Assembly: GCA_012295275.1 (NCBI GenBank)
Contig: CM022669.1
Location: 13,897,172-13,961,171, forward strand
DNA: 64,000 bases
Direction: 5' to 3'
Origin: Chrysomallon squamiferum
Lineage: Eukaryota; Mollusca; Gastropoda; Neomphalida; Peltospiridae
Shown in pieces: positions 1 to 25,317 of the stretch (the stretch's first letter is position 1; each line of letters opens with the position of its first letter). The notes beneath the pieces are model-generated. The model was not told the origin of the DNA, did no database searches, and saw nothing but the letters and a program-made list of their open reading frames with translations. Position numbers and translations under genes: made by a program.

Positions 1-1436
1 TTCTTGTATTAAATACCTTTATTGTTGACACATCTTGTTCTCTTTATTCCATTAATTAAAGTTTTCTTTATAAACACATACAAAAAAAAAATAAGAAAAA
101 GAAATAGACATGCATGCCAAGAAACCCATTCAAAAGAAGTACAAAATAAAATTAATTGAAAATGTGATTCAGATTTCTTATTTAAATTCTACAAATAAAA
201 TCCAATTTTCATAGTAACTAGAAAATATTTACGCTTCAACCTGTTTTAAAAAAAGCAGTGTAAATTATGAAATAAATTGTATCTCCTATAAATGGAAACA
301 AATAAAAAAAAAAAACATTGAAGATCAAAGTAAAAAGAAAATAAAAGATTTTTTCAAATAAATCGTATTTTTTTACTATTATATAAAAATTGTTGCTAAC
401 AAAGGCTTTCAAATCAATTTATACTTACAGATTTTACAAGTGGAAAATAAGATACAAATTCATGTATTAAAACAGAAAGTCTTTTTCTGTTCATACAATA
501 CTTCTGTAGTATTTTTCTTTTTTCTTAATGTCAACAATTTTGAAGGTTGCTATTGAAATTTCTTTTGTTTTATTTAGTGAATGTATAAGCATTTTCCAAT
601 ATATAGTATTTCCAGCCCAACCCATGTATAGTCGTAACATCCACAATGGGAATTAACAATATAAATCTGTAAATCTGCATGACTGGCAAATCAGAGTATA
701 AAGCACTGTAATAAATTAAATTTCACATATTTTCAACAAATTTCAAAAATAACCAAATAATTTTTTTAATTGTTATTGTTGGGCGATTACATTACATTCA
801 GAGGGGTTGGAGGTTATTCCAGTGCCCAGATTGGTAAAGTCACATCCCCAGGAGCTTGGCTCTGAGGAAGAGATTTACCTATTGTCGCATCTATTTGAGA
901 AAAGAGCTAGAAAAAAATCTAATAGCTGATGGGTAACTGGAAATATCCCCCCCCCATCAATAAATATTTAGTCAGCTAATCATTAATTTTGTTATAATAA
1001 AATAAAAATATTGTTTGATAGAAAAAAACAAAGAACAAATTAAGCAAATAAAATGTATTTATTACCTGAAATAAGTTTGTAATTAGTATGTATGTATGTA
1101 TGTATGTATGTATAATTTATGAATTGTTAGAGTTTCTAATTAATGAGAATTCTTATAATTTCATTTAAATTGTAGCATTAGACAATTAGCAATGATTTAA
1201 ATATATGTAAAAAAATTAATTTTAAACACATTTTTTGATTAACAAAATTAATTACTATTAATAAAATGTCTACATTTATAAAGCACTAAATTTAATTTGT
1301 AATTTCCCAAACCATGTTAATGCTAACAAACTATTAGTATTTTCTAATATTATAGAAACTTAAAATATATTAATAAATGTATCTTCGAAAGAGAATACTG
1401 TCATTTAATTTAATTGTAAGTTTTTTTAATTCAAAG
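1..1436. other. AT-rich flank without a recognised gene
   Basis: I see no exon in this stretch. It is A/T-rich with short homopolymers and a TATG microsatellite at about 1088-1112. One block at 780-925 is much richer in G and C than its surroundings. It has no convincing reading frame and may be a fragment of an interspersed repeat. Confidence 0.5.
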
Positions 1437-2592
1437 TAGGGTTGGAAAACCGATATTTAAATACCGATAAATACCAGTTTTAGTAATTGATGGGAAATAT
1501 GGTTACCGAAGTACCTGCTCGTCTGTTTAATGTTCCACGTTTAGCTGTTTGATTGCTGACATGTATATCAGTAACTCATTTTGACAACTAGTGATAAGGG
1601 ATATGCTCCTGCTTCTTATCAGATACTGGTGTGTATCATGGTACTACGTTCCATAGATAACTTGTACGTGGTAACAAAGATAACGTCTGTCCAAAGCAAC
1701 CACATTCTTCCTTATGTAGATTAAGAGCCACTTCTCTCTTCACACTTCTCTAACAAAAGGCAGGTTAACATTTGTTTCTGCCCAGTAAGCATCACTCTAA
1801 AGGGACACTGATGCAACAGTGAGCACTTATGTGTTCACGTGCGTATGATGAACAAGATTCCGTTTTTATAGGCCGTTACGTTTATTTCTTTATTTTGTCC
1901 TGTACTTCATGAACTAGAATATTCATAAGCTAATTCTTTTGACCGACAGTTGTGCTTTATCTATCTTGCGACACTCCACCGATTTGTTACTTCGTTATAT
2001 TGTGCCTGTTAAGTGTTAAGTGAAAAAGCATCACCTCTCACAGTGTTTTGTTAAAAAAAGTCAAATGTGTGGCAACACTTTTCCAGAAAAAGTAAAGACG
2101 AAAAATCCGGTGCTGAACTATTATGAAATCATAAAAATAGAGTTAATTGAATACTTTTCGAATCAAATTGTTGCTGGAATTCGTTATTCGATTTCACTTG
2201 ACAAGTATACATCATCCCAGAATCGTCGGTTTATGAACATCAATGTACATGATGTAAAGAAACACTGGTCTCTCGGTTTAGTCTGCTTTCGAGGATCATT
2301 AAACAGTAAACGGTTGATCAACTGTGTCTAGCCCACAGCATCCATCTACGAGTGTGTAATGTTTTGTACAAAGAAGATAAACTTGAAAACGATACTGAAG
2401 AAAGAACTTCTTTGGAAGAAGAAGATACTTGGGGACAATTAAGATACAGCTATAGACACAGCTTTTGAAGATACACCTACAGACACAGCTTTTAAAGTCA
2501 TACTTCAAAGTAACTAAAACTGGTGAAAACCAGTACTGAGAATATGTTGATAATTTACCGGTATTGATATTATCAATAATTTGCAAACCCTA
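1437..2592 (+). mobile_element. Decayed hAT-family DNA transposon with target-site duplication
   Basis: The left end starts TAGGGTTGGAAA and the reverse complement of the right end starts TAGGGTTTGCAAA, an imperfect terminal inverted repeat of hAT type. The flanking 8-mers are ATTCAAAG (1429-1436) and CTTCAAAG (2593-2600), matching at 7 of 8 bases; 8-bp duplications are typical of hAT elements. The interior has a partial transposase frame at 2020-2331, and the rest of a transposase is missing. The element lies about 220 bp beyond the NARS1 stop codon, so it may be in or near that gene's 3' untranslated region. Its boundaries are read directly; its non-autonomous status is inferred from the short interior. 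Confidence 0.75.
2020..2331 (+). pseudogene. hAT transposase fragment
   Basis: This 103-codon frame contains LDKYTSSQNRRFMNINVH followed by HWSLGLV, which resembles the part of hAT/ZBED-type transposases that follows the first catalytic aspartate. The full protein in this family is usually 500-700 residues, so only a small central piece survives and it cannot encode a working enzyme. It lies inside the inverted-repeat-bounded element at 1437-2592. The family assignment rests on pattern memory and was not searched. Confidence 0.6.
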
Positions 2593-2814
2593 CTTCAAAG
2601 CTCATGATTATACTTAAAAATAACAACTAAAACAAATGACAATCTTCAAACTGGCTTACATATATACTGTCGGTGTAAACATTATTAAGCATGTTGTACG
2701 TTTGCTGTTTGTGCATTTTCATTAAATTATATAATCTTCGATATCTTGATTAAGTCTTCGTTAAATTCAAAAACAAAATTTTCTTTATAAAAAAAATTAG
2801 TTACGGAGAGAAAA

Positions 2815-15951
<13,137 letters not shown>

Positions 15952-16261
15952 ATTTTTATCTAAGCCTGCCATTTAAGTCTTTCCAGGATGCAATACTCAC
16001 AATAACAATATGACTAAATTTAAGTATCTTCCTGGTTTTCATTAAGGCTGATGCAAAAAAGTCTTAGTGATTGAAATAAAGGCAGCGAACGATAACTCCA
16101 GTGAATAAGACAGCGGAAGAAGAGTAGGAGACAAAACATATAATAATATGAAGAATAAAACAATTAGATAGGAAAAATAGAAATAAGAATCTAAAAAGAA
16201 TCTAAAGAAAGTAAATGAAAAACGATACTTTAGCTTTTTTAAGAATTCCAACAGCTGTTCA

Positions 16262-16345
16262 CAATCCTTAATTGAATGACAGTCACAAGTTCACCGAGCT
16301 CACCATCTCGGTGTGGTGTCCGCTCTCTTTGTTGACATGTGTTTT
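16262..16345 (-). promoter_or_regulatory. Likely NARS1 promoter region
   Basis: This is the first G+C-richer, CpG-containing stretch upstream of the NARS1 start codon (CACCGAGCTCACCATCTCGG and a CGCTCTC block). It lies 300-400 bp upstream of the ATG in otherwise AT-rich DNA. No TATA box is placed. The assignment is by position and composition only. Confidence 0.3.
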
Positions 16346-19300
16346 AAATATTATTGATATTGGGTGTTACTGTTTTTGGTGGTGATGGTATTATTATTAT
16401 TATTGTGTGTTTCAACAGTTGGATATCTTTTAGGAATAACAGTTTCATTTACCCTTTGTTTTTGCAAAATTACACCTATTTTACAAATTACGCGGAAGAG
16501 GAAAAAAGAAAAAGAAAATAAAAATCCTATAGTTTCTTTTTTACTTTTTTTTTTTTTTTTTTGACTTCCATATTGTTTTATTCAGAATATGTCAAGTGTC
16601 ATATTAAACAAATATTATATTCCAAGTTTCCATATTGAAAATGAGAGCCATGTTAGTGACAAACTAAACAGTATGATTTGAATGTATGTTTTGAATGTGA
16701 AATTTGTATCATTCATGTGTAAAAAGGAAGCCAATAATTAAAATTAAATTGTTTCAAATGTCCCCGTTTTGTTTTTCTAGGCAAGAGATAACAAATGTTT
16801 GATTTAATTTTCATCTTTCTCCATTACTTTTCAAAACAGTAAGGAAAACCTAGTGTTACCCCCTTGTGTATACACACATTAAATATCTGAACATATGAAA
16901 ATCATTAAATTTCTGTATAGTTGTGTTTTATTATTCTCATTGTCTCATTTCATTATCAGCTGTTTGATCATCAACATTAAATAAAATAATTATTTTAAAC
17001 CATATAAAATGTATTTTATATTATTCCTTTGCACCACTATAGGCACTATTTAAAATAACATTATTCCACCAGTGATCCCATCAATGCAGTAGAAATAAAC
17101 ATACATAAACAATAATTTAAAAAACAAAAAACCAAACCAAACAATAGTTTGAATAATATTTTTATTCCTGAGAACAATATAATAATGGATACATCTTCAA
17201 CAGAATTTAAAAAATTGCATATACAGTTGTTATTTAATACATATTCATTGTTGCAAATATTGATTTTTGATTTCATAAATTAAAAAGGCAATATTGTCAT
17301 GTTAAAGAAAAAAAATTCTGTTCTAGTTTTATACAGTAGGAATAATTTATTTTACATTTTTTAATTTAATTGTCTTATTTTTTAAATTTTGTATTATAAT
17401 AATAATTATTATTTTTATTTAATATTAAATTTTTTATTGTTATTGTTTTATTTTATTGTTTTGCAGTACAATATATACTGATATTTTAAAATATTATTAT
17501 TATTATTATTATTGATTTTTTAAAATTATTTTTTATTATTATTATTTTTTCCCCTTTGATTTCAGAAAATAAAAATGCAATAATATTGTGAAATTAACCA
17601 AAATGAATTCTGTGAGGAATAATTTTTTACCTTCTTATCTTTATTTTTTAAATTTGTTTTGCAGTAATATAAAAAAAAAAAAAAATGTTTTTGAATTTTT
17701 GTGATATGAATATAAAATTCAATATTTCACTTCAATAAAATTTGTAACATTTATATAATTGTAATATTTTTTATACATATTTTTTTATTACTGGTATCGG
17801 AAAAATACAATAAGAATGTAATTACTTTTGAAAAATCCTCAAGTTCTATTTTTTTTATATATTATTTCTAATTTTAATTTTTTAATTTTTTTTTTTTTGT
17901 TCATGTTGCAAATAAAATAAATAAAAAGTTCTAGATTTTTTTCATATAATACTCATGAAGTTAAATTATTCTTCAATACAATTACCCTGAAAATAGCTTG
18001 CATATTTAAAAACTACTTGAAAAAGTTAAACATTTCCGAATGTTAATATCATTCTTTTGCAGTGAATTCTAAAAAAATTCCAAATTCCAAGGATTTCAGA
18101 TGACATTCATTTGTGCAATCAAAAAATTGTCAAATGACATGAGAAAAAAAAAAAATAGCTGGACAAAATGTATTGCTTTTAAATATAATTGGAAGCTCAA
18201 CAAACACAACAGTTAGTGAAAAACAACTATCATCAAATAAATAACCCAGTATTAAACCACTTAATAAGTTACAACTTCTGTTATTACTTTTGTTGTTACT
18301 GTTACATTAATTGATTACTGTTACTATTAATATCTTTTTTGATATAAATAAATAAATAATTAATAAAACAGTAGACGTAGATTTCCTTTCAGAAACTTAA
18401 ATAACACCAGCAGACTATATTAATAAACAGATAACAAATTTTATAAAACAAAAAGTGTGGACACAAAAGAGATGACCAAAAAAGTAATAATGAAACATTT
18501 TAAAGGTAAATTATTAATAAACAAAAGATCTGAATAAACAAGTAACTAATCTAGTGTAGATAAGCATAAACTAAAAAAGAACAAATCACAGATGGAAATG
18601 AACTAATCACAGGATAAAAAATTATAAATTCACTGGCAAAAACATTGGACGGAATGTATTAATTCAGTGGGCTACTGTTAATAAAAGGGTTTGGGTAAAC
18701 AACACTAAAGATACATAACAAAACATTTTTTAAAGTTGAATATCACTCTCATACTTGTAATCACAGAGACACAATATGACTTGATTAGATGCAAAAACAA
18801 ACATCTGTAAATACAAAACAAATGCATAAATGCAAAAATAAAACATATATACATGTATATATAAATATTATGCACCATAGGTTAACAGAAAGATTTGTAT
18901 ACTGGTAATAACAACACAACAAATATAAGTATATTGCATATAATAGGTTAAAATAAAATGCACTGGTTATATAATTATTATTATTATTATAAGCAACCAA
19001 TTATAAAACACTGGATATTAATATTGCTTACACATTCACAAAAATGAATTAATATTGCTTAATTTTAAATAAAATAAACAGGTGAATATTTGAGAATTTT
19101 GGACTTTAGTAAGGGTTCCATTGCTTAACTGTTGTAAAAGAACATTGTTAAGTATGTTTGAAACTATAAACAAATTATCACTGCAGTACAATAGCAAGTA
19201 TTTATTTATTATTTTTTTATTATTATTTTTATTTTTTTGGCTCAACATGCATTCCTCTTGGCCTTTCAAAAACTGGGTATTTTCAAGATAATGGATGAAA

Positions 19301-19690
19301 TTATCTAAATGTGAAAACATAAATGGAAGTTTTGTGATTCTTAAGCACCATGTAAAGTATGACACTGCAGACACTAATTAGATATGACACAGCATTTTGT
19401 TATCATAAAATTTTAGCCATTATAATACTCGGGTTGAATCTGAAATTTCAAACTGTGTAGAAGTAAACAAATTGCACCTGTAAAAATTGGAATGTTTCTA
19501 GTTTAAAAAAAAAAATATTTCCAAATGTTTAAAAAGTATTTTGTATAAATCCAAATGTTTAAAAATTTTTTTTTAAATGAATTAATTTTTTTTATTTTTT
19601 TACAGTATTAATGGTAATAAAATGTTTATATATTAGAGAAATGGAACAAACAGCAAAATTTACTTCATTTTCTACAATTTATCAAATTAA
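16346..19690. other. AT-rich intergenic region
   Basis: This stretch lies between the NARS1 5' end and the 3' end of the large coiled-coil gene. I see no exon with family resemblance. The open frames present (at most about 110 codons) are low-complexity and lack supported splice sites. It is extremely A/T-rich at 17.3-18.1 kb with ATT and poly-T runs. Confidence 0.6.
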
Positions 19691-19697
19691 ACATTCT

Positions 19698-19707
19698 TTT
19701 ATTTATT
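19698..19707 (-). terminator. Candidate polyadenylation signals of the large coiled-coil gene
   Basis: Two overlapping AATAAA hexamers read on the minus strand about 260 bp beyond the stop codon at 19966. In such AT-rich DNA the hexamer is common, so position is the main argument. Confidence 0.3.
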
Positions 19708-19965
19708 TACTAACTTCTTATTTTAAATGATTCATTTAAAAAAATCTGCAGTTCCCGATTTAGGTCATGAATAAAACAACAACAACAAAAATAAAGATGC
19801 TTTTCAACGATTATTTCTAACATAGGAGATATAAGATATATGTATATACTTGCATATCACAAACAGCCAACAATACACTACAGTAAATATATATTCTGTG
19901 GACAACAAATATAACAAAACAAAAATCACTCCCCTCTTAATTCATGTATCTTAAAATGCTTAAAT

Positions 19966-20245
19966 CTAATTTCTAGGAGTAGATGACCTTTCGTTTTGGA
20001 ATGTACCAGAAGCATTCAACATTGCTATGTAAAGGGGACTCTTTGCATTGAACGACTGGTCGCTAATCTGAGACATGCTGTCAGGAGTGTGCAGATCATC
20101 GAGGCTGGGACTGCAGCTGTGGTTCAGATTCAAGTTGTTGAAGGACAGGTGGCCGCCTGGACAACAGAAGGAAGTCATCTGTTCAGCTCGCAGTTCGGCT
20201 TTAGCTATCAGTTCATTAATCGCTTCGGTTCGACACTTATCATTC
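19966..20245 (-). CDS. Last coding exon of the large coiled-coil gene
   Basis: It starts after CTCAG at 20246, joins in phase with the previous exon (S-K-NDKCRTEAINELIAKAELR), leaves the coil and ends in a Ser/Asn/Pro-rich tail (DLHTPDSMSQISDQS to SSTPRN) with a TAG stop. The G+C content is higher than in the introns, and no frameshift is seen here. Confidence 0.85.
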
Positions 20246-23200
20246 CTGAGAAAATGAAAAGGTTAAAAACACGTGTACATAATTAATTGTGTGTGTATTT
20301 TTATATATATGTACAGACACATGTTTACTATTATTATTATTATTATTATTATTTTATATACATACATACTTATTAGGTGAAAGTTCAGGGGATTTTGTCT
20401 TAAAATATATGATACTTATTAGGTGAAACGTTTTCTTAATGGAAAATGTGATACTTTATTAGGTGAAATGTTATCTTAATGGAAAATGTGATACTTACTT
20501 ATTAGGTGGAATGTTTTCTTAATGGAAAATGTGATACTTTACTTATTAGGTGAAAAGTCTGAGGGTTTTTTCACAAAGAAAATACAGGTTTCTTTACAGA
20601 AGATATAACACTTATTAGGTATAAATTCAGAGTTTTTTTCAATAGAATCAGATGAAAATTCAGGTTTTTTTTTTTCATAGAAAATATAATGTTTGTTTGA
20701 TGAAAATGTAAGGTGTTTTTTTCAGACTTACTTGCTAGGTGAGGGGCTGTTCAGTCGGAGAGCCATTATCTCAGATCGGAGTCTGGCCGTGTCTTCCTCT
20801 AAAGAATGCAGCGAGTTCTTCGTGATGCTGTGCAGTGCTCGTTCAGTGGTGATCTCCGACTCCAGTCTGCTGATCTGCTTCTGGTACTTTTTCAAGACTG
20901 TCGACTCTCGCTCCTTTGGCCTTTTCCTCTACAGTCTTCTGATTCTCTAGTTGCTGCTGCATCTTGTTACTCAGTTCCTGCACATTTTTTTCCATCTCCT
21001 GCCTTATACAGAAGAAAATAGGAATAAAAACAGTTGCAAAAAAAACACACAAAAAAAAAAAGAAAAATGTAATTCTGGACATAATTATAGAGTGAACAGA
21101 TTACGAAAATAATAATTAAGTATCAACAAAATAGTTGCAAAAAATATTCACGGTTTATATACAGATTATATAAATAATATTTAAGAGTCAATGAAATCGT
21201 AAAAATTTTTATTGTGAGTGAACGTGAGAGAAAAACAGATATTCTTTTACTACAGAAAATGTCTTTTGTTTTGCTTGTAATTTTAAAATCCTACTTAGAT
21301 GACAGTCCAGTGACAATAATAATTTTAATAGCTGTCTTACCACATTTCTTTGGATTCTTTATTACATTTTTTTGCCAAAAATTCCTTAAGGTTCTTCAGT
21401 TCTAGTTCTTGTTCCTCAAACCTAAATCAACCACAAATGTTTTACACCTTGAAGTTTTTACTTCATTTCAAAATATTAGAGGGATAAAGATTAAAGTTAA
21501 GCAATTTGGAATATACTATTGGATGTATTTGTTTTGTATTACTGCTTATCAGTGAATTTAAACAATAACACAAAAGAGAAGGTGAAAAAAAAAAAAAAGA
21601 TAAAGAATTAATTAAATTAACCATGGAAACATATTTAAAAAAAAAAAAAACACAATAAAGTAATAGATAGTGTGAATGAAATTAAACTATTAAATTAGTT
21701 TATGTTTTCAATGCATTGTAAACAAAATAAAAATTTAAATAATCTCATGCATTTCATGACTCAACCATTCATTTCCTAATCAGGTGTCTTAAATTTTAAA
21801 TTATTGGTGAAAGTTTCAAATACAGAAAAGACAGGGAAAATTTTACAATTTAAGTAAAATATCAAGATCTAAAATTTTATAGATGGTGCAAAATAAGACA
21901 ATCATATATAGGTAAGGTTCAAAGGCAAGGTGAAATATATGGAAATTAGATGTATTAAATTTCAAAAGTAATATGACAAATGTAGTAATAACAATGAAGT
22001 AACAGTATTTATAATACAGTGAGTTTACCTAGCTGTTAAGTTTGAGCGTTAAGTTTGACTTGCATCTCCTCTTGAGGAAAAGAATATAATAATCAGAAAT
22101 ATAATAGTGAAGGGCATCCTTGGCCTGCTGCAGTTTCTTACTGTTCTCTTCCAGTTTATCATTCAGATCAACAAGTTCTGTATTAAGCTGAGGAAAAGAA
22201 TATAATAATCAAAAATATAATAGTGAAGAAAATAGCATCATACTGATTAGAAAACCTTAAAAATAAACAAAACAAAATAAAACTGTATGTACATTACATC
22301 AGTGACATGAATTTGAAGGAAAATATGTATTTGTAAATTTTGTAAAATGTTTACTTTCAGATTCTCTACATTCTTTGTATTATAGTAATTGTAACAGGAC
22401 CAGGAAAATGTATTGTCTTACTTTCAGATTCTCTACATTCTTTGTATTATAGTAATTGTAACAGGACCAGGAAAATGTATTGTCTTACTTTCAGATTCTC
22501 TACATTCTTTCTAGGTATTAAAATTCTTTGTATTACTTTCAGATTCTCTACATTTATTATAGTAAAATGAAAATGTATTTGTAAAGTAAATGACCAGGAA
22601 AATGTATTTGTAAATTATACATAATGTCTTACTTTCAGATTCTCTACATTCTTTGTATTATAGTAAATTACTTTTCAGATTCTCTACATTCTTTGTATTA
22701 TAGTAAATGTAGCAGGAAAATGTATTTGTAAATTATACATAATGTCTTACTTTCAGATTCTCTACATTCTTTGTATTATAGTAAATGACCAGGGTAAAAA
22801 ACTTTCAGATTCTCTACATTCTTTGTAATTATTATACATAATGTCTTACTTTCAGATTCTCTACATTCTTTGTATTATAGTAAATGTAACAGGACCAGGA
22901 AAATGTATTGTCTTACTTTCAGATTCTCTACATTCTTTCTATTATAGTAAAGTCAGGCTGTTTGTAAAAAAAAATAATGTCTTTCTAGACTATTCAGAAA
23001 GGCAGAAAATGTATTGTCTTACTTTCAGATTCTCTTAGGAAATGCAGTAAATTCTGTCTGGGCCATCTTCTGTCTGTCCTCTTTTAACATATCACTGAAA
23101 TATCAAAAAGTAGGTCATTTTGTTTTAACATAAAATAATCATAATTATGGAACTTGAAAAAAATGAAATGTTTTATTAGCCAACTGTCCAAGGTGTGAAG

Positions 23201-25263
23201 ATATAAAAAAAAAAAAAAATTAATACACATTTAAAAAAATATTTTGATTAAATACTAAATATATATGTACAAACATAATGATAAATGTTCTGGATGATTC
23301 AGTCTAAAACAACAATTTGAAAAGTAAATAAATAATTATTAATGCTATTCTGTCAGTAACATTAAATTTCAAATAAATTTAAACTTCCTCCTATATGATA
23401 ATAAAACTATTTAAAAACAACAAGGAAGTAAAGATTAAAATTACATTTTTTGTCTCAGCTCAAGAGTTGATCTTTGAGAACTTATTTCAAACAGATTTTT
23501 CTCAGTTGTGATTGTCCCCTGCAGTTTGCCAACTTCGCTCTGAAACAAACAAAAAAAAATAAAATAAATAATAAATAAAAATCATAGGCAAACCTCTATA
23601 TTAAGCCATTGCTACTGTACAGTGTAAACCAATGTAGGTTTTTAAGTCTGCACTGTTCTTACAATACTGTGATCAATAATAAAATGAACACACATTTTAA
23701 AATTCCTAACATAATAATTATTATGTACACTGAGATCATAAAATATTCAAGATTTTGTATTTTTGCAAGAGTAGATAGAGATAAGCCACACTTCCTTCTA
23801 AATCTTTTAAACAAAGATTTAAAAAATATATATTAAAGTTATATTATTATTAAAATAACTTGTGAAATAAAATTTTTATTAGAATATAAAGTTTTCTTCT
23901 TCTTTATATTCTTCTTCTTATTATTTTTTTACTGATTAAAAGTTAAAACAAAAATGACCAGTATGATAATATATATTTCCTGATTAATTATACCAATTTC
24001 AAGATAATAATTTTATTTTACTTTTTAAATGATCTCATAAAATATTTATTAATAATAACAGAAAATTATTTTAAAATAAATCTTGTAAAATTAAAATATC
24101 CACACAATTTTTTTTAACTATTAATATTTAAAAAAAATAAAAATACATAAACAACCTGAAGAATATTTATCTTCTCTTGCTGTGTTCTCAGAGTTTTCTT
24201 CATACTGCCTGATGACATATGACATTCCTGTAGTTCAGCTGAGAGTGTGTGAACGCGGTCTGACTCAGACTTCAGCTGTGTCTCCACAATGCCCAGTTTG
24301 GTCTGCAGCTCCAGAATACGCTCTTCACACTTCGACTGAAACAAAAATGTCTGTCTGATACTTTCATTTCAAATAAAGACCAACAAAGAAAATAATTAAA
24401 AAAAAAAAAAAAAAAAAAAATGTGAAAAAAAAGGATTCAGTCTCCTACCACCTCCAAATAAAAAAAAAAAATAAAAAATTTGAATAATAAAAATAAGAAA
24501 GTTTAAGGAATTGAAAAGGATAAAGTCCACTCTTCCTTGACAAAAAAATACAAATATATATATATATATATATACAATTTTTTTTATTTTTTTTAGCAAA
24601 ATAAGTGAATTAAAAGATTATTAAATAAATTATGTTTCTTATTTCAGTGTAACATAAATAAGAAAAAAAAGAATAAAAGTCAACATTTGTTCAATATGAA
24701 ACAGGAACATTTATAATTTCTACTCCTTTAAGTCTGAATGCTTCACTTTTGTAATGTAGCTAGTCATCTTTGCTTACTTTATATTTCTTTTGTTACTATA
24801 TATTTTACCTTGAACTTATATTTGCATTAAAAAATATGACAACCATATCACGCACATCTAAAATAATTAATTTAACTTTAAAAACATTTTCCACAGATGT
24901 ATTAGAAACTGAAAATAATTCTTTTGAATTCTTTTTTACTAAGTAATTTAATAATTACTGGTCACTCAAAGTTTCCAACAAGCATCTTAATTTCAAGTTA
25001 TTTTAAATATGACTGCAAAGTTCATAAGAACATACCTTGTCTCTCCTGACCTCCTCTGTCTCAGACACTGAAGACAAGACTTTCTGCTCTGCATATTTAC
25101 GAGCTGTACATTCCTCTGAATACAGGGATTTTATCTGATCCAGTGACTTTTTCACAGTCCTGTACTCTGCCAGCAGCTGTTCATATTTAGATCTGATCTC
25201 TTCCAACTTCTCCTGTGTGGACTGCAACTTCAGCTCAGCCTTTGACAATAAAAGTCATTAACT

Positions 25264-25317
<54 letters not shown>

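Noticed and set aside
2299-2586. 95-codon minus-strand frame inside the hAT element
   Set aside because: It is on the opposite strand to the transposase remnant, Cys-rich by composition and without family resemblance.
19996-20286. 96-codon plus-strand frame
   Set aside because: It is antisense to the last exon of the large coiled-coil gene, whose frame joins its neighbour correctly.
22352-23036. CRISPR-like array
   Set aside because: Spacing is irregular, the intervening sequence is itself repeated, and the context is a eukaryotic intron; the core is a splice junction.
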